Source: Macrothele yani
Lineage: Eukaryota; Arthropoda; Arachnida; Araneae; Macrothelidae
DNA length: 64,000 nucleotides
NCBI GenBank assembly: GCA_039090855.1
Contig: CM077023.1
Span: forward strand, 85,721,127 to 85,785,126
Direction: 5' to 3'
Position numbers and translations under genes: made by a program. Under the pieces are notes generated by a model, which was not told the DNA's origin, did not search any database, and saw nothing but the letters and a program-made list of their open reading frames with translations. Shown piece after piece: positions 1 through 11,205 of the stretch (position 1 is the stretch's first letter; every line of letters starts with the position of its first letter).

Positions 1-868
1 GTGGGAAGGAAGGTCACATTTCCGACCGGGTAAACTCTCCGGCGTCGTTTGTGACGATATTCTTTATTGACTTGTGTGCGTGTTCTTATGAAGGTTGCGT
101 CCTGTTTCGCTGCATAGGAGAAACGAAAGGTCTTCTTCATTTAAAACTGTCATCAAAATTATGCACCCGTTGCTTATAGCTTTGAATGTGCCTCTGGAAG
201 GGGAAGAAAACTGCTTTTTTTCTCTCGCAGATTTGTGAAACAAGGAACAGTTCGTTGAAAGATCGGTAGCGATGGGAAGTTCTCACGAGTCAAACGGAAC
301 GCCATGATTGGTAGTTGCCGGTCACGTGAACGCCATAAAAGTGAAGAAATTATGACTCGTGTCCAAAACTGAAGGAAATAAAAAAGCCAGAGAAAAAAAA
401 AATCGAAAGTGGCAATCTGTCAAGACAAAGGCATGTATCGTAAATTGTATCCCCTCTTGCGGCATCTAGTCTCCGCCTTTGGCCCGCCAGTTCATCGAGA
501 ATCGCTGCAACGACAGGATGCTAAGCCTAAAGAGAGAAAATTTTACGGGGGGAACGAATTGTTGGCGATGTGCTGAATTCTGGAAGAATAACAACGGTGT
601 GTGTGTGTGTGCGCGCGCCCGAGTGTGTCCGGCATCTTCCTTTGGGCGTGCACACCTGGTCCTGAAGAAGCCAGGATTCGATGAAAGGTTCCAATAAGAT
701 GTTGAGCGAAGAAAGCTTGTCAGGAACGAAGCCCCCAGACGACGCGAAAATCCTCCTGAACCTAGAGACTGCAGTCTCCATCGCTTTGCCGCATAACACA
801 AACATTAATCGAAAATCGATTTCGTTCCGGTGGTTTCTGCATCATCAGCAAGGGAGAATGTGATGAAA
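1..868 (+). other. GC-richer region ending in a splice-donor-like site; possible host 5' exon
   Basis: This stretch is visibly richer in G and C than the kilobases that follow and shows no transposon hallmark. At its right end an ATG is followed by AAAG and then GTAAGT (from about 869), a consensus-quality donor, so a 5' UTR exon with a split start codon would fit. No long reading frame, conserved protein or clear core promoter is visible. The short frame at 681-863 has no recognisable similarity. A first exon and promoter-proximal region is an inference only; a chance donor in unique DNA is the alternative. Confidence 0.25.
597..625. repeat. (GT)n/(GC)n microsatellite
   Basis: A run of GT dinucleotides passes into GC dinucleotides. 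It lies inside the GC-richer left-edge region. Confidence 0.85.
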
Positions 869-1526
869 GGTAAGTTGCTGTTGCTATTTGTGTGTACTGG
901 TTTACCAATCACAAAAGTGATTTACTCTCACGTTGAGAAATATATAATCGACAACTGATGTTTTCATCGAGTTTCGATTAAACCGTGGAACTAATAATCC
1001 AAAATTTCTCTAATGTTTGAAAAAAAATATCATTATTTTCGATCACAAGAATATGCATAAAATACTTATAGCTAAAATAATAGTCGATATCTTCTCGTGT
1101 AATATTTTCCCCCTCCAAGCCCTTAGCAATATAGGCTTAGCAAATGCTTCACTGATGCTAATTTCTGCATATTTTAAAACATGTGTCTATCCACAAAAAT
1201 ATGAATTGCTAAATGCTCTGGAAACAGCACACAAATAGCATGACATTGTCCAGGGAAAATTACCATTTCCGGCTGCATGAACATCAAATGCAGTTTAGTG
1301 TTATTCTTTAATTTCAAAGTAACCTCTGTGATGTGTATTCTGCAAACTGAAATTAGCACAAACACTGTTTTCTTTTAAACGATGCTTACAAAACGTGCAA
1401 CTTTACAATTTATCATAATTTGTTTAAACCTTAAATCCATATTCTTCATTTAAAGAGATAAAAAATTTTCAATTTTCAAGCTAATTATTTTCACTGAACT
1501 CCTATTCCTTTCTAATGGGAGCTCAT

Positions 1527-1549
1527 TGTGTGTGTGTGTGTGTGTGTGT
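1527..1549. repeat. (TG)n microsatellite
   Basis: About twelve uninterrupted TG units lie in unique AT-rich DNA. Confidence 0.9.
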
Positions 1550-1999
1550 TCCCTCTCTTTTGTCTTTAGAATTGTGAATAAATGAATTGTGGCATTCTTG
1601 ACTTTAGTTAAAATTAACAGCAAAAATCTGAAGATGAAAATTTGCAAGAAAAATATAAATTAAAAGAAAAAGTATAATTAAGGCATTCTTGACATTTGTT
1701 AAATTCTGTGTTAAAAACTTGAGGATGAAATGCATATTAACAGAAAAAAAAGGAAAGAAAGAAAAAGATAGGTCGTTGTAACCACACAGTATTTAGACTG
1801 TTCAGAGTCAGAAATAAATGCATAGCATTTAATGTGTTTTAACCTAAACCTCAAGATATAAGGCACTGGAAAATGAGATAAGGAATGGTCTGACATCGCA
1901 GCCTGAAATAATGGGGAGCATAATACAGGTAATTTTCAGTTCATATGCTTTATCACATTTAAAAAAATTAGGCTGTGTTTCATAATTATTAAAGAGGTG

Positions 2000-2038
<39 letters not shown>

Positions 2039-2039
2039 A
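2000..2039. repeat. (CT)n microsatellite
   Basis: About twenty CT units with one TTT interruption. A short frame across it encodes only Glu/Arg repeats and is not a gene. Confidence 0.9.
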
Positions 2040-3984
2040 CCTACGAAGATCATTATGAATTAAGCTCTCTCTATATGTATTATATTCAAACAAAGAAAAT
2101 TTAGAGAACTTGTGTATTTATGCAGAAAAGAAGTAGCACAAGCAATACTTTGGGAAACTGAGTCAGATGTTCAAAATTTACTATAATTAGGAATTCAATG
2201 CAGCAAAGAAAAAGCTGTTGGTTTGAAGACACTGCATAAGGTTCCGTTAACAACTGAAGTTATTTCGCCTGATTTGCTAAACACTGGCAAAAACAAAATT
2301 GCACCATAAAATCATCATCCTGGGAAACAGCTGTTTACCAACTTATTTTGTTCATCCAAATTAAGACTATTAAAGGAAGCATTTCTCCGCATATCTACAT
2401 GTGAGAGGGATTAGAAACTGGGCAGTTCTGAAGACATAAAAGTTCAGGTAAATAAGTGCATAGAAAATGCGGCTGGCAATCTTCGGTTGAGCACATTATT
2501 CAGCAAAACTTATATACTATAACCATATAATTAAATTTATACGTATGTAGGGCGTATGTGCTAATAAAATATGCTAAGGCACATGAAAGCTCATAACCTC
2601 CTCAAATTGTGTGTGTATAATGAAACATTCTTCAATTTGGTGCGTTAAGAAACAAATGCGAAAATATGAGGGGCACAGGAGATGAATAAATTTGAAACTC
2701 AGATATGTGTTGTTATTTTTTTCTCCAGAATTCTCAGCTTGATAATAAAGGATTCAGTGGCGCAAATAAAAATCAGCAATTTCCATATCTACGTTAACAA
2801 AGAATGAAATTAGAAGATTTTAAATCCCTGCATTATTTCAAAATTTCATGAATAATAAAAAAATTAGCAAATTAATTTAATTGAGTATCTATACTTACAC
2901 AATCTCCGAGGCTTTTCGGAAACGTCTTACCTCCAAAATTCTACGCTTCTCCGGAGCAAATGACCAGTGCATTAAGAAAATTTTGAAAAAAAAAAAATGC
3001 AAAAAAATATTTCCAAAAAGTAGCAAACTCATACTTATACAACTTCAAGAATGTGAATGCCCAAATAAAATGTGATATACAACCTAAAGAAATACTGTCG
3101 TAACTGACTTTAACAGAAAGCACATTTCGTTCTATCAAGATTTGAATTAATATTTGATGCAAAAAAATATTTAACACATGGTGAACTTGACGAATTCCAT
3201 CTAAAGCTCTCGAACTTATCTTCAGCTATGTGCAAAAGAATGGAGCTCAGATATATGAAACATGTTCTCAGTCTTGCATATTATTTCTTCAAATTCTGTT
3301 AAATTAGAGTAAAAAAAAGTTGTACTAGTACTGTCTCTTTGAATTTTGTCGAGGCTAAAGTGTGTACATTAAGATTTATAGAAGGTTTAAACATCAATTA
3401 AAACTGATAGCAAAAATCCTTCTTCTGAAGAGCACAATTCTATGTCTGAGCTTCTACACACGTTTAGTTTCACAGATAGGTAACTCTTGTGACTTATAAA
3501 ATAGGTTCAATAACTTTTTCTCAGTAATAACTTGCAATATTTTCATCAAACAGTTACTTCAAAAGCTACCAACACTTAAATGCGATTCTACATATCAATG
3601 TGATAATGATGAAGTTATAGAAACTAGTGTGTAAGAAAATGATAATTTATATCCAAATGTTGATTTCTGTAGTGTTATACATTATTGCATCTATGTCTTC
3701 GTGCATGTTCATCTCCATGTATGGCATTTACATGTTTCTTGTGTGTTTCGTCATGTTTATTTGCATGTCATCTGACCTGAGTATTAAATAATATTTGAAG
3801 TGCTTTTTTAACGCTAGCAAAAAGGTTATTATTATTTCCGTTTTGTTTTTTAATTCAAGATATTACAACTTGTCCATGCAGAAATGTACTGTCATAGAAA
3901 CTGAAACCAATTTTTTTTCAGGTGTAGTTAATACCACGATGAGCTTCACAAGTCATTACTTTATATAGCACCCTAATAACAATC

Positions 3985-4744
3985 ATCAACAACAAACATT
4001 CTCTATCCACTGCTGGATGAAGGTCACCCCAAGTCTCTTCCACAACTCTGTCTTGAGAAATTATCTTCGACATCCCTCCTGCATGATTTCGAATTTATCC
4101 ACCTATGTCCCATACAACCTTCTTCTGGATCTTTCCATGACCTTTGGTATTCTAGCAGATCTCCAATGGTGGGCAGTTCTAGCAGTATGTCCAGCCCATT
4201 GCCTCTTCAGGGTCTTTATTTTGATCAAGATGTCATCAACTGTTGTCACTTTCTTAACCATAATTTCATCTTTTGATCTTTCCTGGTTACATCAAGCATG
4301 CATTTCTCCATGCTTCTTTGTGTTGTCTCAGTATGTCTTTTTTAACTAAGGCTCATGTCTCGGATCCATAAGTAAGGACTGGAAGAATGCATTGATTAAA
4401 CACTTTCCTTTTGAGACACAATGGCAAATTGCTCTTGAAAAATGCACTGTTTCTTCCAAATGCACTAGACTTAATTTTTTATATGCCTTATTCATTTCTT
4501 CTTCGATGTGGCCCTTGCTTGATATCTGTTGTCCAAGGTAAATGTAGGCATCGGCTGCTTCTAGAATTACTCCATCAACAGCTAAATTTTCAGATCTTGT
4601 AAAAGCATTGTAGATCAACTTTGTTTTCTGTAAGTTCATTTATATACCCAATTTATTACTCTTGTCAGCAAGTTCCTGGATCGTATTCTGCAACTCTGAG
4701 GGGGGTACTGGTAAAACTGACAAAATCGTCTGTAAAACGAAGGT
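3985..4744 (-). mobile_element. RTE-type LINE, 3' fragment (decayed)
   Basis: The minus strand encodes the end of the same reverse transcriptase as the long copy at 58412-61586. Recognisable pieces are the FADD-like active-site region near 4735, the NLQKTKLIYNAFTRSE stretch (about 4580-4640) and the C-terminal tail down to the counterpart of QQWIDNG near 4010. The left end is a CATCAT-type tail, as in the other copies. It is 5'-truncated at the active-site region and broken by stops and shifts. It sits head to head with the plus-strand fragment at 4756, and both begin within a few residues of the same point in the protein. Confidence 0.85.
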
Positions 4745-4967
4745 GGGTTAAATAATATAAGGATTATTGGAGACTATTCAACACACCATCGCTTTGCAGA
4801 TGACATGGTCTGTTGTTCAAGTACCTCTTCAGAGCTACAGAGTAAAGCTACATAATCCGGGAACCTGCTGACAAGAATAAAGACGTAGGCGTAAAAACTA
4901 ACTTACAAAAAACAAAATTGATGTACAATGCTTTTTCAAGAACTGAAGGTTTCTAGCAACCAATGCC

Positions 4968-5419
4968 TACATTGTTAAAAATTTTGTGGTAGGTTTTACC
5001 AAAAAGTGCTACTACACTAACTTCTCCACTTTTTGAGAAAAGATACACCACTGTGTGGCGCAAAAAAAAAAAAAAAAAAAAAGCACGTTGCAATCTTGCA
5101 CCATAATGTGGTGGTACAACCTTTGGAAAAACACAAGTTTGTCCGCGACGGGCATCGAACCCATGTTCCCTCACTCCGGAGTAAGTCACTCTCTCATCTG
5201 AGCTATGCGGACAGAAAGTCGCGCTGCAGATTTGTCGTTTTTTCACATGTTTTCACTTATGTAGTACGTCACACCTTGTACCATAATGTAGTGCAAAGTT
5301 GCACCCTCTCTGGTTTTGTTTGCACTACACAATTGTATATCTTTTTTCAAAAAGCGGTGTGCAGCTGGTGTAGTACCAGTTTTTTTTGTGTAACCTACCA
5401 CAAGAATTTTAACAGTGTA
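4968..5419. mobile_element. Palindromic (foldback) MITE with TA duplication
   Basis: The two halves are inverted copies of each other. The outer ends share TGTTAAAA and TTGTGGTAGGTT, and the inner ends share CATAATG and GTACAA-type words up to the centre. TA flanks both ends, as for a Tc1/mariner-type target. The left arm carries an A tract (about 5061-5083). Without the LTR near its centre the element is about 300 bp and could fold almost end to end. A relative sits at 32758-32881. It interrupts the RTE fragment at 4756-6034. Confidence 0.75.
5124..5273 (-). mobile_element. Solo LTR of the miniature LTR (TRIM-like) family
   Basis: One LTR-like unit with the family's tRNA-like module (about 5140-5213, minus strand), the palindrome ACTCCGGAGT and the terminal TACGTCACA, but no second LTR and no internal region. 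Flanking CCTTT/CCTTG is a possible imperfect 5-bp duplication. It sits at the symmetry centre of the palindromic MITE. A solo LTR is the usual product of recombination between the two LTRs of a complete element. Confidence 0.65.
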
Positions 5420-6103
5420 TGTTTAACTTAGACAACAGATGTCAAGTGAATGCCACATCAAAAAAGAAATTAATAGGCGTATAGACCTATGCCGGAGAGC
5501 ATCTGGAAGAAACAGTACAGTTTTCAAGAGCAACTTACCATTATGACTCAAAAGAAAAATATTTAATCAATGCATCCTTCTATTTCTTACTTACAGAACG
5601 GGGACATGGACTTTAACAAAAAAAATGTTTAAAAAATTCCACGGTGGCTGCAGACAACTGAAGGAAGCATGGAGAGGTGTATGCTTGGTGTGATCAGGTA
5701 AGATAGGAAGAGGAACTCTTGGATTAGGAAAATGACAAGAGTGGATGACATCATTATCAAAGTAAAGACCATCAAGTACTACAATGGGCTGGTATTGCTC
5801 GAAGATCTGACCACCGTTGGACAAATTGAAATACTAGACTGGAGGCAGGAAAAACCCAGAAGATCACGGGGGATATAAAAGGCAGGGGAAGACCCAGAAG
5901 AGAAGGTCACGTGGGAGACAGGTAGAGGACATTCGAAAGCTTGCGAGAGTGACATGGAGGAGACTGACTCAAGAGAGAATGCTGTGGAAGAGACTTGTGG
6001 AGACCATCAACCAGCAGTGGATTGATAATGGTTGATGACTATGTGTGTGTGTGCAAGTTGCTATTGATGAAGCAGGTTGCCTGGCATCTAAGCTGTTAGG
6101 GTG

Positions 6104-6177
6104 CTAACTTTTGTCCCGAGGGCATCAGTTCGGTTCTTTGACAAAACCGAACTGATGCCCTCTGGACAAAAAGTTAG
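6104..6177. repeat. Long inverted repeat (hairpin)
   Basis: Arms of about 34 bases (6104-6137 and 6142-6177) are inverted copies with one or two mismatches, separated by only a few bases. Shared words are AGGGCATCAGTTCGGTT and its complement. No coding context is seen; it may be a small foldback element. Confidence 0.75.
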
Positions 6178-8594
6178 AGGAGTGTGGTGCATAATTTTTG
6201 TTAGTGCTTCTTTCTGTTGTTTGATTTACCAGTCCTGAATCAGACATAAAAAAGTCTTCCTGGCTTTCGATGAACATATTGGATCCTTAAACTGAGAATA
6301 AAACTGCAAATGAAATGAACTGGAACAGCACCCGATGCAATAAATTATCACTAGTGTTCAACTTTTCAGTTTCGCAGCATATGCACTCCTGTATTCCAGT
6401 GATACGATATTTTACCTTAGAAAAACGCCGACTGAAGTTAAAGCTGTATTATTCACTTGTTATGCAAAATACATTGTATTAGGACATGATTTAAAAACGA
6501 AACCTGCGGTAACATAACCTTATGTCTTTTTGTCAACAAGCTGTAATGTCTTTGAAGAGAGTGCAAAACACAGACGGTTGAAGAGAAAGTCGAAGTTTTT
6601 GATGCCTCCTTCACCTCTAAAGTTTGACCGATCATTATGCCATTATTCAAATGCTTGGTCCGACTGCTGAAATAAGGTTTCACTATAGTAATTCCATAGA
6701 TACTGCTGAAGCATCAGGAACATTTAACAATAAATCGGTCAGCATTTAACAATGAATCGATACTGCACAGCTGACAAAAGTCAGTGTGAAACACACGTCA
6801 CTCGTTGCCTTTGTCTCTACGGGAAAGACATGGCAGGCTCATTTTTGGGGAAATTCAAAGTATGGGGTATGGAGAAGTTCGGTCGGAAAATAAAATTATA
6901 ATAAGAGTCGTATGTAGGCTCCCTAAATTCGTTTTCGTGTCACTGTTTTTACCATACTCTTCCCTGCTTCCATTCCTTTGGGTCAAGACTTTGATATCAT
7001 CTGACTCTATCTGCAAAATTTCTAGTACATATCTAGCTCTTCCGCCGTATGCATTCTACTGCACCAAATTATTTCTCCCCAAATCAATGGGACCAGGTGG
7101 CAAAAATTAATAGAACTGTAATTTGATTCTATATGAGTTTCCTAAAAATTCCATATATGTTACCTAGAGTAGGAAACGAGAATTACTTTCTACAATTCCG
7201 TCCAATTCGGAAATTGATAAGGCCAGTTTGTCCACGTAATCTGGCACTCTCTGTGTGTTGAACAGTATTACTAATGCTGATTGAGGTCATACGTTCAGCG
7301 CCCGGAAGCTTTTTGTTTGTTTTCATTAAATTAAATAATCAAGCCTACTTCATTTAGACACAAATGACCAAAAACATCAAGATTTGAAACATGATGGTAA
7401 ATGAATGTTTCTTGATGAAATTAAATTGCATAACCTTCATTAAACTGTGATCTATCTGGAAATGGACCGAAATCAGCCAAGTAGGCAAAAATAATGAGCA
7501 GGGGTAACTTGATCCACCATAGTTGTATTATCATTACATTTAACCAGTAGTTTTTAGGGAATTCTGATTCATGAGCTCCTGTTTTGTTTCACATTGCATG
7601 ATTAGACCTGCTGTAAGTAAACAGATCACATGAAGTCAAACAACAGTAAAATGTAATTTGACTACATATGTTGACCTTTTAAAGAGTTCGCTGGAATTAG
7701 GATGCTTTTCACTCACATTGCTAAATTTGGCCCACTTGTGAAGCTAATCTATCATTCTATTCTTCTCCCCAGTATTACTGAATTGAATTTACAAGTGAAT
7801 TTCCATTACTGTTAGTATCGTGGCATTTCACAAAGTCATACTAGCCAAAACAATCTAGAACTTTATCTTTGCCTTGTATGAATTAATATTCATTGAATGA
7901 ATTATTTACGTGTTCATCACCAAACTGTGAACCTAGTCTATAAACTGCTGTTTAAACACACAGTCAAATTTTGAAGATTTGACCAAACAAGGAATCCCTG
8001 CTCTCTATTCATAAGGAAAAATTGTATTTCTAAAATCAGAAAAATGGAACTGTGGAATTTAAATTTGAGTACAAGCGATCATATTTTCATTAAATTTGAC
8101 TCTTCACCTTCATTAAAATACCGTAGCTTGATAAGAAGTTTATTCAGACATGCTAATAATGTTTTTGTAAGATAAAACTTCAAGATAAATTTGTTATCAA
8201 CTTCATATGCGTTTTCTGTATTGAGACATGGACTCAAAAAGATAACTTCGATGTTTTTTGTCTAATTAATCTTTCCTCATTAAGCAGTCTGGCTTTCCAG
8301 ATTAATCAAGAGTTTTCTTCATTCCTCCTACATGAATGAAATTAGCGTTCGGGGTTGCTTTACCATAATACGTTCGAAAAATTGCTCAATTTATTACTAG
8401 TTATATCCAGTTCATTAGTGCCCAACTTTTTGTGTTTTCATATTAATCTTTCAATTTAACCGTCCCTATGAGCACCGTTAGTCTGAATGACTCTGTCATA
8501 GGATTATGACTTCCAAGTAAATTAGAGCATTAGTGTCGTAAAAGAAACATAAACCGTTATGTCTCAACCGAGATTTGAAACAAACCTCCTGATA
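6178..8594. other. AT-rich unique DNA without a recognised gene
   Basis: No element end, transposase-like translation, tRNA-like motif or array was found. Open frames, for example near 6805-7110, are short, atypical and match nothing I recognise. Confidence 0.5.
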
Positions 8595-9368
8595 TTTTTT
8601 TTTCGTGTTTTAACCACCATCATGAGCAGCTCTAAGGGCTATATATGCAGTCACCCGTTCCTTATTTGGAGCCACTGGTTCCAGGAGGAAGAGTGGGCCA
8701 GAGCATAAGACCGTATGACGAAGTAAATTTCTCCATCATCTTTGTCCACGCCGGCCATCGAATCCGGGTCCCCTCACTCCGGAGTAAGTCGCTCTCCTCC
8801 CAAATGAGCTAAGAGGACATATGCTCTCGCTGCTATCTGCCTTTATCTCATGTACATCCTGCAGTGCAGGCACGTCACATCCCCCCACCCCGAAAGAGGG
8901 CCGGGACCATGTATCGCTGTAGGCAGTCATCCCATGAAGAACGTGCATTTGAGAAATCCCAGTCAATTTGGTGTGTGGAACGTAGCATCACACACATTTA
9001 TTTTTCGAAGCGCTGAAGAAGAGATTCTCCTTTTTTCTATCTCGTAGTGTGGAAAGAACATCACACCATTGCGAGAAATCTAACAGCCGGGTCATCCGGG
9101 AAGTTCGGGCGCCAATATGACGAAGTAAATTTCTCCATCGTCTTTGTCCACGCCGGACACCGAATCCCCTCACTCTGGTGTAAGTCGCTCTCCCAACTGA
9201 GCTACGCGGACATATGCTCCCGCTGCTATCTGCCTTTATCTCATGTGCGTCCTGCGGTGCAGGCACGTCACAACCGGCACACTCCCAATGCCTCGTATAG
9301 GTCTCGAACCCTGGCCCACTCGGCCGAAATGTCAGAAGCCAGCGCTTATCCCCTGCGCCACCGAGACA
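8595..9368 (-). mobile_element. tRNA-derived SINE split by a miniature LTR element
   Basis: The minus-strand SINE is in two parts. The 3' part (8595-8715) starts at a T run and reads through the conserved GTTAAA end, the GAGCAACTC-like core and the CCAGTGGTTCC core. The 5' part (9273-9368) holds the tRNA-like head with a GGTTCGAGACC-type box B and a GGCGCAGGGGATAAGC-type box A. The parts join across the LTR element at 8716-9272, so the SINE was the target. SINEs need LINE machinery in trans; the partner cannot be told from this copy. Confidence 0.85.
8716..9272 (-). mobile_element. TRIM-like miniature LTR retrotransposon, copy 1
   Basis: Two direct repeats, 8716-8879 and 9117-9272, flank a 237-bp internal region without coding capacity. 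Read on the minus strand each LTR starts TGTGACGTGCC. The 5' LTR is followed two bases later by TGGCGCCCGAAC (9103-9114), the 3'-end complement of an animal tRNA-Lys(UUU). A G-rich polypurine tract (8880-8892) abuts the 3' LTR. Flanks ACCGT/ACCGG are a near-perfect 5-bp duplication, confirmed because the SINE resumes across it. Each LTR carries a tRNA-like module with box A and box B. Confidence 0.85.
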
Positions 9369-9426
9369 GCCCTTACCAGGGGTGTAACTAGGCATTTTTG
9401 CACCCCCTCCCCCACTCATCGATTTT

Positions 9427-9720
9427 ATGTCATCAACCACAATCTTTTCAGGGTCTTTTCCTGCCCTTTTGTCTAGTATTTAAATTGCCCAACAGAGGTC
9501 GGTTCTTCAAGTAATATGTGCAGCCCATTGCCATTTAAGGAATTTTATACTTTGATCATGATATTATCAACTCCCGTCATTTTCGTGATCCATGAGTGCC
9601 TCTTCTTATCTTTCTCGTTCATACCAAGCATACACATATCCATGCTTTTTTCATTAGTTTCCAGTCTCGGAATATATTTCTTGGTTAAAGTCTGCGTCTC
9701 TGATCCATACACGTTATATG
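9427..9720 (-). mobile_element. RTE-type LINE fragment, internally deleted
   Basis: The minus strand matches the 3' part of the RTE family from the TLTK-type segment through the HVV/WAG-type segment to the RDRKRP region, then jumps to the CATCAACCA tail. The C-terminal coding tail is deleted. It is nested in the hAT at 9377-11515. Confidence 0.75.
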
Positions 9721-9721
9721 T

Positions 9722-9800
9722 AAGAGAGAAATTTGTGGAAAAGACTTGAGAAAAACAGCTGTGTATTCATAATGGTTGTTTTTGATGAAGATAATGATGT
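9722..9800 (+). mobile_element. RTE-type LINE 3' tip
   Basis: A decayed version of the family's last 60 coding bases (WRKLGETF to IDNG) is followed by a degenerate GATGAAGATAATGATG tail. It lies back to back with the preceding minus-strand fragment and directly abuts the Tc1 element. Confidence 0.6.
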
Positions 9801-9822
9801 ATACATTACTAAATTAACAGTG

Positions 9823-11054
9823 TACACTGAAGTGCCAGAAAACTGGTACAGACGAGCTAATGCAAAATGCATAGCAACGTCACCTATGCGCGTACTCGGT
9901 TGCGTCCGCCAGTGCGTATGTAAAGCGATAGACATCCTTGCCAGCTGTCAGAACTGTTTTCGGCATGAGAATGACAAGTAATAACGATTTAAGCGATTTT
10001 CAACGCGGTGTCATAGTTGGCGCTCGTGAGATGGGCCATAGCATTTCGGAGGTAGAAACGAAGTTCGGATTTTCACTCGGATTTTCACGGATGACCATTG
10101 CAAGGGTGTACCGTGACTACAAGAATTCCGGCAAAACCTCCAACTTACGATACCAGTGTGGCCGTAAAAAGACATTGGGTGAACGTGACCCTTGTCGGCT
10201 GTCAAGAATCGTTTCACACGATAGGCGTGCAACACTCTCGCAGGTATCATCGGAATTCAATGCTGGAGCCTCAACAAGCATCAGCGTCCGGACTGTGCAC
10301 CGTGCCCTGCACGATATGGGCTTTGGGAGCCGACGCCGAACTCGAGTCCCCTTGATGGGTGCACGACACAGAGCTATGCGCCTCGCTTATGCACGGCAAC
10401 ACCGCCACTGGACACTTGATGACTGGAAACAAGTAGCCGGGTCTGACGAGTCGCGTTTCCAACTGTATCGGGCAGGTGGAAGGATTCGTGTGTGGCGCAA
10501 ACCCCATGAAGCCATGGATCCCGCCTGTCAACAGGGAACTGTACCGGCTGGTGGGGGGTCCGTAATGGTATGGGGTGTGTTTAGCTGGACTTCACTGGGA
10601 CCCCTGGTACGTCTACAAACGTCTGTGACCGGCCAACGCTTTGTGCGCATCCGTTCTGACGAGGTACACCCGTTCATGTCCTGCATTCATGCTGATATGT
10701 TGGGCCTGTTCTAACAGGACAATGCACCTCCACACGAGTGTCGGGACGCCACATTGTGGTTGGAGGAGCATTAATCTGAGTTTGGGGTGTTGCCATTCTC
10801 ACCCAAATCCCCAGATCTGAACGTGATAGAACACATTTGGATGCCATGCAACGCGCTATTGAACACAAGAATCCGAGACCTCGGAATACACCCGAATTGT
10901 AGAACGCTCTGCAGGAAGTATGGTGTGCATTGCCTACAGCATATTTCCAGAAGCTAGTGGAGTCCATGCCCCGTCGTATTTCTGCAGTCCTGCGCTCCCA
11001 TGGGGGACCTACCAAGTATTAGACTGGTGTACCAGTTCTTCTGGCACTTCAGTA
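9823..11054 (+). mobile_element. Tc1-like transposon with both inverted repeats
   Basis: The ends are inverted copies sharing CTGAAGTGCCAGAA and AACTGGTAC and are flanked by TA, the Tc1/mariner target. The length, about 1.23 kb, suits one transposase gene, which is present but broken. It is nested in the hAT element at 9377-11515. Confidence 0.9.
9965..11022 (+). pseudogene. Tc1-like transposase, inactivated
   Basis: A DNA-cutting transposase of the Tc1 branch. The N-terminus has a paired-like helix-turn-helix (LSDFQRGVIVGAREMG), then the HRHWTLDDW linker and the first catalytic motif SDESRF. The second motif QDNAPPHE follows an in-frame TAA near 10711. The third region (PDLNVIEHIW) is reached before a frameshift near 10840, and the family ending RRISAVLRSHGG lies just before the stop. 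I chose the ATG at 9965 because it precedes the conserved LSDF start; 9938 is in frame upstream. At least two stops and one frameshift make it non-functional. Confidence 0.9.
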
Positions 11055-11145
11055 TATATTAGCATATATATGAACATACATTGCTGGACGAAAAGAAAAA
11101 CCGCCCCTTCCAAATATTATCTCTATTGGGGCGCACATTCAAACT

Positions 11146-11205
11146 GTGACAGATCGACCGAATGAAGCTGGAAGTCGAGGCTCGCAATAGCAGTAATGAT
11201 CCAAT
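11146..11205. repeat. Single copy of the 64-bp monomer seen as an array at 30374
   Basis: The order of words GATC, GAA, AGCTGG, AGTCG, GGCTC and CAGTAATG matches the array unit at 30374-31948 with scattered substitutions. The sequence after it (AGAATC..TCAACA..TG) also matches the flank of that array. It is therefore the unexpanded state in a sister element. Confidence 0.75.

Larger units (their letters stand above)
869..3984. other. AT-rich unique DNA without a recognised gene
   Basis: I see no convincing coding region, RNA gene or element end here. Reading frames are short and their translations are low in complexity. Two microsatellites are present, listed separately. If 1-868 is an exon, this would be intron. 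Confidence 0.5.
4756..6034 (+). mobile_element. RTE-type LINE, 3' fragment split by a MITE
   Basis: Plus-strand translation gives decayed RT from the FADD region (HRFADDM near 4795) through the NAFTR-like segment. It is interrupted by the MITE at 4968-5419 and resumes with the QQISSEGHI-like segment, the EMDDI/VDDII-like segment and a C-terminal end matching QQWIDNG just before 6034. There are many stops and frameshifts and a duplicated patch near 5850-5910. The 3' end passes into a short GT-rich tract rather than a clean (GAT)n tail. Confidence 0.85.

Noticed and set aside
466..805. Open frames on both strands near the left edge
   Set aside because: They are overlapping, include GT-repeat translation (THTHT) and show no recognisable similarity.
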